Positions 54,755 through 64,000 of a stretch of DNA of 64,000 nucleotides are shown here, piece by piece; position 1 is the stretch's first letter; each line of letters opens with the position of its first letter. The notes beneath the pieces are model-generated. The model ran no database searches, was not told the origin of the DNA, and saw only the letters and a program-made list of their open reading frames with translations. Made by a program: the position numbers and the translations under genes. The stretch comes from Zizania palustris (taxonomy: Eukaryota > Streptophyta > Magnoliopsida > Poales > Poaceae), in assembly GCA_019279435.1 (NCBI GenBank), contig JAAALK010000081.1, positions 60,255,318 to 60,319,317 of the forward strand, given 5' to 3'.

Positions 54755-55326
54755 CGCAGCGTCTTCCTCCCCGAGCTCTACTGGAGTTCGCATTCAATTT
54801 TGTCCGTACAATGGCGACAAAAATCTAGATAAAGAGGGGGGAGGCTTTGTTTTCGTTTCTTTTGAAGGATTTCATTCTAGGAGGTAAATCCATTCCGAAT
54901 CTCACATTTATTTTGTATTTAATCATGTATACAATGAGTTATTATCGTTTTTCTAATTTAGGGTTTGTGAATAGAAATTTTCAAATAATCTTCCATTTAC
55001 GGTGTTACCTTCTCCCAAATGAACAAATATGACCCTCCTCACAATTATTCATCACTTGTATATTGATTTACGTCATTTTAATCTCTTTTTTAATTTGATT
55101 TATGATTATAGATCTAGAGTTATGTTGTTTGGAGAGAGAGAGAAACCAATATAGTTAATTTATTTAATAATTTTTTCTGCTTAATAAGTAGTTTTAATTA
55201 AAGCATTGAGGATTTTTAATTAATGTTGTTATGAGCGATAATAAATCAATATATTTTCAATTTGTAAATTAATAAAATTAACAATAATGATTTTATTAAT
55301 ATTTTTTCAAATAATATATGTTTTAG

Positions 55327-55421
55327 ATGGAGCACAGGTCCTGGATGTACTCGTCCAACGACGGAGATGTGGTGGCATATTTTAACAGAGTAACTGAATT
55401 TACTGCAAGGCGGCTCGAGGG
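55327..55421 (+). pseudogene. First coding exon of CACTA-2 transposase (transposase-associated domain start)
   Basis: ATG 55327 follows a TTTTAG acceptor. MEHRSWMYSSND...YFNRVTEF resembles the start of the transposase-associated domain (PF13963) that opens many plant CACTA transposases (xRSWMY ... V-EF). The copy is interrupted after about 32 codons by copia-4; 62294 onward does not clearly continue it. The last 25 bases before the junction may already belong to the LTR-like tract seen at 62294. Confidence 0.5.
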
Positions 55422-55426
55422 ATCGA

Positions 55427-56937
55427 TGAGAAACCATGTTGAAGAATATGGTTTTGATATTCCAGATGTGATGAGTGATTGTCAACGGAAGTCAAAGGAA
55501 GGGAGATATGAAGACCTGCCGAGTCTGAGGCGCATGTGACTGAGGTACACGGGCAGCAAGCGACAGCCAGGTAGAGGAGCCGCGGAGTCGGGCTGGCCCA
55601 ATCCGGGTACATGGCTAGGAGCGGCAGATGATCCATTGGTCTATTGACTGGGTTTGACTCAGGTACACGGGCGGCGAGCGATTGCCGGGCTGAGGAAGCT
55701 GCGGGGTCGGGTCGGCCCAATCCGGGTACCCGGTGCGAAGACGGTGGACGCATTGTCAGTTTCGGCGCAAAACTGACAACCTATGATTAATTCGTTCTTA
55801 GGATATTAATATTTAGTTTTTAAGTTTAGAATATTTTTATTAGAGTCACGTGATTTTTCTAAGAATATTTTAGTAATTTTCAGAATTTATTTAGAGTCAG
55901 TATTAATTTACCCTACGGTAAATTAGTCCATTCATGTATTAGGAGGCCCCTATCCCCCCTGAGGATAGACGACTGTTTTTTTGATCAATCTACAGTCCAC
56001 GTACGACATTTATCCTTCTGAAAATCTCGTCGCCGTGTTTTGTTTCGAGCGACTTCTCTCCGGTCGTTCATCCGCACGCACCAGGAAATCCAGCTGTGGC
56101 AGTAGCACTGCACGGCAGACACAGGATAGCTAGAAGCTAGCACTGCGGCAAGTCTTCCCTGCATGCGGCAGCAACCAAGTCCTGCACAGCACGGGTGTTT
56201 AGCCAGGCACGAAGGCCACAACACATGCACGCCTACCGAGAAGTGGTGCAATAGGAGGCAGCTAGGCGCGACTACGACCTTAAATGTGGGCGACTGCTTT
56301 TCTGCGTGCACAGCGCATGGCATCTACGACGTTGGCCAGAGTTTCTGCGACGAGCGGTGAAGTAAACAGATGATTCTTCATAGCAGGTAAGTTTTAATCT
56401 AATCTCCTATTTTCTAGGTAGATTAATTTTATAGATAATCATCTATTAATAAATTAGTTGAAAATCCATTTCGAAATTTCGTTGTTATTTTAATCTATTA
56501 AATTTTTATTAGTTATCTCGTATTATTTTTATCTATTTAATCTGCTCATATAAAAAGAAAAGAAAAATTTATTAGTCGCAGTTATATTTTTATTCTAGTT
56601 TTACTTGCAATATTTTCGGTTGAATTTCGAATTAATTTTTAATGATCCATGTTTTATTCATTGAATTAGTATTTTATTTCTAGACTGAAATATTAATATT
56701 TCGGGTTTTATCTAGGTAGTTTTATTTACTGCAGTATTTTATTTAGACTATCTTTAATATCATTTTAATTAGGGCACCGATCATTTTTAGGCTAGACAAC
56801 TGTAATTTCAGTAATTTGCTTTGCTAATATTATTTGTGTGGTTAAGTTCGCTTGGGTGTTGGGATTAGATCATAGTTTAACAAGAAATTTTTAAGCGCCT
56901 ATTCGCCCCTCCTCTGGTCGCTACTTTCAGTCCTACA
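55427..56937 (+). repeat. 5' LTR of copia-4 (1511 bp)
   Basis: TGAGAAACCATG to CTTTCAGTCCTACA. Compared with the 3' LTR it lacks about 15 bp that hold the TATA box (near 55942), but retains about 270 bp and about 100 bp that the 3' LTR has lost. ORFs on the minus strand are incidental. Confidence 0.88.
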
Positions 56938-56939
56938 AG

Positions 56940-56951
56940 TGGTATCAGAGC
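56940..56951 (+). other. Primer binding site of copia-4
   Basis: TGGTATCAGAGC, two bases after the LTR, complementary to the 3' end of initiator methionine tRNA, the standard primer for plant copia elements. Confidence 0.92.
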
Positions 56952-57002
56952 GAGGTTAGGGTTTTCTAATATCATAACTGATTCTAAACCTAGGTAGTGA
57001 CC

Positions 57003-59750
57003 ATGACGTCTTCTGGCAAAATCCCATCCCTAGAATCTTTTGGCTACACTTATTGGAAGACTCACATGCGAGCATACCTTATGAGCGAGAGCTCGGATAT
57101 ATGGGAGATTTGTGTTCATCCTACTTTCACCATAAGGACTATTGCTGCGGATACTGCTGCAGATGTAGTTACACAACATCAAAATAATAGTAAAGCGGTG
57201 AACATTTTATTTTCTGGTCTAGGTCCTAGTGAGTTTGAGTGTGTTAGCCATCTCACCACTGCTCGAGAGATCTGGGCTACCCTCCAGGCACACCATGAGG
57301 GTACAGCTCAGGTCAATGCTAGGCTCTACCAGACCTACCGGCGTGAGTATGAAAATTTCTCACACAAGCCGGGTGAGATTGTTGAAGCCCTGTTTGGTCA
57401 TTTTCAATCGATCATTAATAAGCTTTGCGTCAACAAGGCCGAGCGTGATCAGCTGGTATCGGATCATGAACAGGCACTTAAGGTTCTCCATACCTTGGAC
57501 CCTAAGATCTGGGAGATCAAGATTTATTCTATTGTTGAGAGCGCGTGTTATGATACCTTGACTATCGCAGAGCTTTTTAGTAAGCTCAAGGCCTCAGATG
57601 TCGATATTTAGTTGAGATCAAATCTCACTGATTCGGGCTCCAAGACTCTGGCACTTGCGACACCGTGTACTGATCCTACTGCCATGAGTTGTACTGCTTT
57701 TTCCTTGATGTCTATCTCCGAGGAACAACTTGATTCGCTAGGAGATGATGATCTGTGTTTGTTTAACAACTGGGTGCGACGTGTCTATGATAAGCAAATG
57801 TTTAGAAGACACGACACAAAATCTGGATGCTTTGAGTGTGGTGACCCAGGTCATTTCATCGCTGGCTGCCCCAAGTAGAAGAATTACAAGAAGGGAACTG
57901 GCGACAACTCCTACAACTCTGGCAAGTATGAAAACTCCACTTCCACAAAGGGCAAGCCCAAGACAAGATTCTTTCGAAACGCTCTGAAGGATTACAAGCG
58001 TGAGAACAAGAAGCAAGACAAGACCTTCTTTGCCGAGATGGAGAAAAGATACACCAAGAGATCATCGTCTTCCTCCTCGTCTTCAAGTTCAAGTGATGAA
58101 GAGATCATGATCAGGAAGGGGAAGGACAGGGACAATCCGGTGGGCCTCTGTTTCATGGGCTTCGGGGACAAGCCGAAGAGTCTCTCACGTCATAGCCGAA
58201 GACCCCACAAGAGCTTCTGCTCAATGGATCTTAGGGAGAAGAAAGAAAAGAACTCCTTCGACGACTCTAACGACGACGACGATGAGAAGGCATCTTCCTA
58301 CGAACAAGAAGTTGTTAATTTACTAGAACAGAACAGTCAGGAGTTGAAGTATAGGGAGAAACTGCTTAGAGGGGCTAAGAAGAGGATAGATGAGCTTGAG
58401 AGTGAGCTTGCCACAGCAAATGGCAAGATTGAGAGTCTGTCTTCTTCCCCTTGCTTGGGTGATAGTGGTGAGTGCCCTAACTGTGAGGTGCTGTTGTGTG
58501 ACCTAACGACTCTTAAGTCCAGGTACACAGAGAGAGTAGATGAGAGAGACGCATTGGCCACTGAGCTTGAGAGCGCTCAGCAGGAGCTAAAAGATGCTCA
58601 TGCCACTGTCGTCGCACATTGTGTAGACTGTCCATGCCATTTAGCTAGTATAGCCGAGCTGAGAGCAAAGAGTGATGAGCATTTGAGCGAGTTAGCTGGA
58701 GTGAGAGCTGAGTTGGAGCAGACTAAGCTAGAGCTTGAGACCTTGTCAGTTCCATCCACTGTTTGTGAGAGCTGCTTATCCATTAGAATGGAGTTGATTA
58801 AGCTAAAAGTTGAGAAGTCTGTCAAAGTTGATAAAGAGTGTGAGATCTGCTTGTCTCAGGTGGAGGTGTTAGCTTCTTTGAGAGAGGAGCTAGCTGATGT
58901 TCAGAATGAGAACTTTTACCTCCGTTCAATCCTGAGTTGGATCAGTGCTAAAGAGACACAACTCGGCATGATGATCCAGTAGTTCAAGAGACAGGATGGG
59001 TTTGGGGTAGGTTACACCTATACCAAGGCTGATTTTGAGAGCGCTATTAGCCGAGCAGTAGAGTGGAGTAAGATGACTCCCGAAAAGAGATATCCCAAGA
59101 CTCACTCCACTGAGTCCTTTAAGGATAGTCAGCCCAAGGATGGAGTGATCCAAGAACAACCTAAAGCTCCACCTATTAAGCAGATCTGGGTTCCTAAGCC
59201 TAAAACTCTTCACACTTCTTTTGATTCTTTACCTGAACCCTCTCACACCAAAGATGATACACTCAACACCACCAAGCCTAATAGTCCTAAGCCACAACAA
59301 CATCCCAAGAAGCCTACCTATCACTGTGAGTTTTGTCAGAGAGACGGACATCTTGAGGAGTTTTGCTTCAGGAGGAAGCGGGTTGAGCGAGCAGAGAGAG
59401 CTCAAAGTGGGCCGGAGCAGTTCTACCAGCAGGGTGGTAGACAGAGAGTTTCTCGATGTAGAGAGAGGCTAGAGGCTAGGCCACATCGTGTAGGTGGTGG
59501 TAGAGGAGACGGTTTTTATGATCATGCGCCAGAGGGTGGTTTCCGTTCCGGCAGAGTTCCAGATCATTCGGTATACGGTTTTGGATCTCGCGATCATGAT
59601 TTTAGGAAGAACAGAGGACCGCGCTTTGATCCGCGTTTCGGTCCAGACTCATATGATTCTTTTTGCTTTCCTACATATGAGCAGATGGCTCGACACTGGT
59701 TTAGCACTTTTGCTAAACCTGACATTGGACCGTCCACTCATGATTATTGA
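57003..59750 (+). pseudogene. Gag of copia-4, one 915-codon frame with three in-frame TAG codons
   Basis: ATG 57003 (MTSSGKIPSLESFGYTYW). The N-terminal half is a copia gag domain (YWKTHMRAYLMSESSDIW, AREIWATLQAHHEG). A first CCHC knuckle, CFECGDPGHFIAGC, lies near 57828. A Ser/Asp-rich acidic region and a long coiled coil (58300-58950) follow, then a second CCHC, CEFCQRDGHLEEFC, near 59327, and an Arg/Gly/Tyr-rich tail ending FAKPDIGPSTHDY. The frame never shifts over 2.7 kb; the only breaks are TAG at 57609, 57876 and 58980. Gag would package the RNA into particles. It may be a decayed gene or, less likely, one read through amber codons. Confidence 0.85.
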
Positions 59751-61113
59751 TCTTGATTTGAAAGTTGTGTATCCTTTCTAGGATATTTTGAGTCAGTTTT
59801 TTCTTTTCTTCTTTATTTTATTGAGTCTTTTTGTGTGTGTTCATATCATGCATAATCATCAATCACATTTTGAGCTTGCTTCTGTTATATGATTAATCTG
59901 CTTTACTTTCTCTAGCTAGTATATGCTTTTGATTACTTGTCGATGATCATGTTCTGTTTTAGTTCATATGATATATCTGATACTTGTCATATGCATGGCT
60001 TTTATGCTTTAAAATTGAAAAATGATCACCATTGCTTCTGGTAACTAGCATGTGTAGACTGAATGCTTTCGCTAACTTTTACATGCCTTGTAGTTAGATC
60101 CTTACTTAGATGCAGATATGAAACTTGGACATCCATATGCTTTAAATATGAAAAATGTGCTATAAAAATGATAAAAATTCAGAAAAATGAAAAATTTATG
60201 CATTTTTATGATTATTATAAAAGATCCAGGTGGGTTTGCTTTGTCGCATTGCATTGTTCTAAACTGCTTACCATAGCACTTTGGTATGAACTAGGACGGT
60301 GTAATGTATGACAAGACCAATGTCTTAAGCTTCTGATGGTCCAGTTCTGACCTAGGCTTGACTTGGTCGGTTAGCATAAGGTTTTACATGCAAATAACCC
60401 CTGGCAGAAATGAGAAAAAATAAAAAGGAAAAAGAAAAAGTCTGAAAAATTTGAAAAGATGAAAAGTTTGAGCACTTTGATTTGGACATGCTTATCTTGG
60501 TAGATATCAGTTAGCTTTTTCATCTCATGTTTTACCTTGCTTGTCAACTAGAAAATGTGGTGATGCTTTTGTTTGCAAAAATTGAAAATTGTGTGCTAAT
60601 GACTTCCTTTGGATATCATCTGTTGCACTGATCATGTCATGTATCTTAGACAATATATCTTTTGCTATACCTGTTAGATGTTGTAATTTCAGTCAATCAT
60701 ATCTAAGAAGCATGCTTTTCACACTCCACCTGCACCCCATCTGCATTCATGGCATATTTTGAGGGGGAGCTGCATTTCAGGAGGAGTTTGTGTCTATGTC
60801 TCTTTAGAGTGCATTTAGTCTCACTTGATGAGTTCAATTGTCAACAAGGGGGAGAAATTTTGGAGTACATTTTTTAGCTTTCTCTGGGATTTATTTCAGG
60901 GGGAGTTTCTTGTTGGTAATTCTGAGATTGTACTTGGAGTCTTTATTTTTGGTTAACCATAATGACCATTTTTTTTGCTTCTGTTTGGCTTTTGGTCATT
61001 AGGGTTAAACTTTTATTTTCCTTTTTCTATTTTCTTTTGTTTTGTTTTCTTGTTTTCACATGTTTTGCAGGTTCTGAAGATGAGCTAAAAAGGGTGTTGA
61101 CAATGCACTCATC
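59751..61113 (+). other. Non-coding 3' spacer of copia-4
   Basis: No ORF with recognisable domains. Shares ordered blocks with the copia-3 spacer although pol is absent here. AT-rich, with A-rich patches near 60150-60200 and 60410-60460. Confidence 0.7.
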
Positions 61114-61124
61114 AAGGGGGAGAT

Positions 61125-62288
61125 TGAGAAACCATGTTGAAGAATATGGTTTTGATATTTCAGATGTGATGAGTGATTGTGAACGGAAGTCAATGGAAGG
61201 GAGATATGAAGACCTACCGAGTCTGAGGCGCATGTGACTCAGGTACACGAGCAGCGAGCGACAGCCGGGCAGAGGAGCCGCAGAGTCGGGCTGGCCCAAT
61301 CCGGGTACATGGCTAGGAGCGGCAGATGATCCACTGGTCTGTTGTCTGGGTTTGACTCATGTTTTAGGAGTCGCCTATAAATAGGCCCCTATCCCCCCCT
61401 GAGGATAGACGACTATTTTTTTAAATCAATCTACAGGAAATCCAGCTGCGGCTGTAGCATTGCACAGCGGATGCAGGATAGCTGGAAGCTAGCACTGCGG
61501 CTAGTCTTGCCTGCATGCGGCAGCAGCCAAGTGCTGCACGGCACGGGTGTTTAGCCAGACACGAAGGCCACAACACATGCACGCATTCCGAGAAGTGGCG
61601 CAATAGGAGGCAGCTAGGCGCGTCTACGACCTTAAATGCGGGCGACTGCTTTTCTGCGTGCACAGCGCATGGCATCTATGACGTTGGCCGGAGTTTCTGC
61701 AACGAGCAGTGAAGTAAACAGGTGATTCTTCACAGCAGGTAAGTTTTAATCTAATCTCCTATTTTCTAGGTAGATTAATTTTATAGATAATCATCTATTA
61801 ATAAATTAGTTGAAAATCCATTTCGAAATTTCGTTGTTATTTTAATCTGTTAAATTTTTATTAGTTATCTTGTATTATTTTTATCTATTTAATCTGCTCA
61901 TATAAAAAGAAAAGAAAATTTTATTAGTCGCAGTTATATTTTTATTCTAGTTTTAACTGCAATATTTTCGGTTTAATTTTGAATTAATTTTTAATGATCC
62001 ATGTTTTATTCATTTAATTAGTATTTTATTTCTAGACTAAAATATTAATATTTCGAGTTTTATCTAGGTATTTTTATTCACTGCAGTATTTTATTTAGAT
62101 TGTCTTTAATATCATTTTAACTAGGGCACCGATCATTTTTAGGCTAGACAACTGTAATTTCAGTAATTGTCTTTGCTAATATTATTTTTCTGGTTAAGTT
62201 CGCTTGGGTGTTGGGATTAGATCATAGTTTAGCAAGAAATTTTAGGCGCCCATTCACCCCCCCTCTAGTCGCTACTTTCGGTCCTGCA
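61125..62288 (+). repeat. 3' LTR of copia-4 (1164 bp)
   Basis: TGAGAAACCATG to CTTTCGGTCCTGCA. It keeps the TATA box GCCTATAAATAGGCC (61376-61390) but has two deletions relative to the 5' LTR: about 270 bp after GGGTTTGACTCA (near 61358) and about 100 bp after CAATCTACA (near 61436). Confidence 0.88.
61377..61386 (+). promoter_or_regulatory. TATA box in the copia-4 3' LTR
   Basis: CCTATAAATA followed by GGCCCC, matching the solo LTR at 12172. The 5' LTR has lost the corresponding bases. Confidence 0.65.
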
Positions 62289-62293
62289 ATCGA

Positions 62294-64000
62294 GAGCGGG
62301 AGAGACTTGCTGGCGGTCAAGATTGCGGACTGACGATGGGCATCGACGATCGGGAGAGGCTTTGTCGGTTTTTGCTAAAAACCGTCGAAATATTTAATGT
62401 TTTTACTAATTCAATAAAATAGAGTCATGTAATAGTTTAAAATTTTTAGTGTCTTAGTGTGTACTTTTTAGAGTATTTTTGGAATATATATATTCTGAAA
62501 ATAGTCTAATGTGAAAGGGTATTTTTCAGTTTTTTATTTTTAGTTTTGTATTTTGGGTCTTTCGAGGGGGCTGGTTGTAAAATTGCCTTCTAGAATGTGG
62601 AGTAGGTGGGATAAATATCCATGTGCTGTGCTTGCCGAACAATAGAGGAGACCAGAACATTCCATTAACCAGAACCATTCAGATCAGAGTTGCTTCAAAA
62701 AAATTCTCTGAGAATCCATCAAATTATGATGAACAACAGAGGTTGAGTTTTCGTTTTCGGATGAACTACAGTTTGAGTATTGGCAAAACTATTCATCGTC
62801 CGGCGCACCTGAGTGTGTCTATTGGTAGGAATGTTTTCCAGAATTTTTCTCTGATCTCAGCAAGAATCAAGTTTTCTGTTGTTACATCTGAAGGTGTGAT
62901 GATCTGAAACATGTTTGCTTACAATCTTATTCAGCGATCAGTTTAATCCTTTCTGGTTCATGTCCATCTTTGCATCTGTGAAAATCTTCAGAAATTTCTA
63001 ATCTAGTCTCTTCATTTTCAGTCTGTTCATATAATCTTGTGTGAGCTGTTCTAAATCTTCTGTTTCAACATGTGCATCGGTTTGGTTGATGAGTATTAGT
63101 GTTTTTGGTTGGTATGTTAATTGAACTGTGTCAAGTTATATTTGCTCTAGACTCAAGCTATTTGTTTAGAAGGTTAATTGTTACTTGTGAATGTATACCT
63201 GCTGAATTGGTTTACTCATTTCTGGATAGTTTTCAGTCTTTGATCTTGAATTGCTTATCTGAACTTCCTCTCCATAATACATCTAGGATGAACGCTTAGT
63301 GTCTTAGTTCAACTGAATAACTTTTTAAAAAGATGTGCTGTCCAGTTTGTGTCAAATTTCAGTCACTGAATTTTAGTGATTGAATCTGTGTTCAGTCTGA
63401 TGTCATGCGAATTGGGACTGTTTTGTAGTTAGAAATCATTCAAGTCTGTTTTTCAGAGTAATGTCTATCATCTGATTTGCTTATTCATCTAATATATTCT
63501 GATTTCTGGTCCTTATTCTCTTGATATTCTGTTTATGAGGTTCAGCTGTTTAGTGAGTGACAGAAGTGATCAACATATGAGTATGCTTGTACAGAGTGGC
63601 TGCTATTAAGTTTTTTTGTGCAGAATTTCATCTATCTCAGAATTAATTTTCTAGTTTCTGCTCTGTTTGGATGTGTGTCAACCTGTTCTTTGTCTTACTG
63701 AACTAATTAGTCTTTGTCTTGATTGGATGTCAGTACTAATCAGTATCTGTAGTAGTGAGGGAGTTATTGCTGTGAAGTAAATTACTTGTATTCTGTTATA
63801 ATACTTATCAGTTTGTTTTCAAGTTGTTTCAAGTCTGTTTTCAATGAAGATCCAGAACTCTCATTCCCTTGAAAAATGCTTTACTGAGAATAGTGTCCAG
63901 AATTTGATTTAATGCTGAGTTGCAAGTGCTGACTGTTCTGTATTGTTACTCTATAGTAGAGTAATCTAATTTTTGTTCAGCTGAAGTGCTGCTTTGATCT
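62294..64000 (+). repeat. LTR-like tract (SIRE-type?) running off the window
   Basis: GAGGCTTTGTCGGTTTTTGC followed by AAAAACCGTCG (62351-62382) recalls GGAGGCTTTGTCAGTTTC followed by a short inverse in the solo LTR (11934-11968). A TATA-like GGGATAAATATCC lies at 62609. From about 62650 the sequence is T-rich without genes, like a long R/U5 or leader. The window ends inside it. No domain or terminus is visible, so the family is uncertain. Confidence 0.4.

Larger units (their letters stand above)
54476..55421 (+). mobile_element. 5' end of a second CACTA transposon (CACTA-2)
   Basis: Starts CACTACTACAAACTG, with the subterminal array GTAGTGGCGGGC / GCCCGCCACTA (54500-54735, TGACGTCA at 54619), a TATA box at 54746, a leader and an AT-rich probable intron (54830-55326), then a coding exon. 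The preceding CAA may be half of the 3-bp target duplication. The exon is interrupted by copia-4. Confidence 0.8.
55422..62293 (+). mobile_element. Gag-only SIRE/Maximus-type copia element (copia-4)
   Basis: Complete structure: target duplication ATCGA (55422-55426 and 62289-62293, perfect), 5' LTR 55427-56937, PBS, a gag gene, non-coding spacer, polypurine tract AAGGGGGAGA (61114-61123) and 3' LTR 61125-62288. No protease, integrase or RT: a non-autonomous element that would need pol from a relative. Over the first ~228 LTR bases I count 13 mismatches, which suggests an insertion about two million years ago at the rate usually assumed for grass LTRs (inference). Confidence 0.9.

Noticed and set aside
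1..64000. A host protein-coding gene
   Set aside because: Every supported ORF belongs to a transposable element family or has no recognisable non-transposon domain.

Overview
The window is a repeat-only stretch of a large plant genome, almost certainly a grass. It is a stack of nested transposable elements: Grande-like and RIRE2-like Ty3/gypsy (Tat lineage), two chromoviruses, SIRE/Maximus-type Ty1/copia elements and CACTA (En/Spm) DNA transposons. I found no host gene, no real tRNA or rRNA gene and no CRISPR. Almost every coding region carries stops or frameshifts. The clear exception is a small, apparently intact two-exon gene inside the CACTA domain (38932-39433).

Layout, left to right. 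1-8651: a Grande-like element on the minus strand (A), cut by the window start; it has a 495-bp LTR, gag, pol, a tandem repeat and a spliced gene running against pol. A sits in a RIRE2-like element (C, 8652-13605, plus), whose 3' LTR (TGTTGA...TCAACA) is itself split by a solo SIRE-type LTR (11608-13587). C ends exactly inside the integrase of a second Grande-like copy (B, 13606-20647, plus). B keeps a 116-bp tandem array, the same antisense gene with a TATA box, and a 495-bp 3' LTR. B is inserted in a minus-strand copia (copia-1, 20648-23341).

23342-54475: a second copia (copia-3, plus). Its probable 5' LTR start (23342-23528) is interrupted by a Reina-like chromovirus (D, minus). A 100-N assembly gap follows at 26408-26507. 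After the gap come a Tekay/RIRE3-type chromovirus (E, plus, 3448-bp 3' LTR ending at 34608), the end of another SIRE-type LTR (34609-36375) and a CACTA element (36376-48773). The CACTA element carries a TNP2 C-terminal half, four copies of a tRNA-like module, three CACTA-type promoters, a small Cys-cluster gene, a fivefold 288-bp repeat in which each copy holds a 59-nt hairpin, and a six-exon Ulp1-type protease gene. Copia-3 resumes at 48774 (gag, PR, INT, RT, RNase H, spacer, 3' LTR) until a second CACTA 5' end at 54476. 55427-62288 is a gag-only SIRE-type copia with both LTRs, a Met-initiator PBS and a perfect ATCGA target duplication. 62294-64000 is an LTR-like tract running off the window.

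The most promising material is the conserved spliced antisense gene of the Grande-like family, with a stop codon shared by both copies, and the CACTA domain at 38-48.8 kb (small intact gene, hairpin array, tRNA-like modules, TGACGTCA palindromes inside subterminal inverted repeats). Calls rest on motif reading by eye; no database search or alignment program was run.
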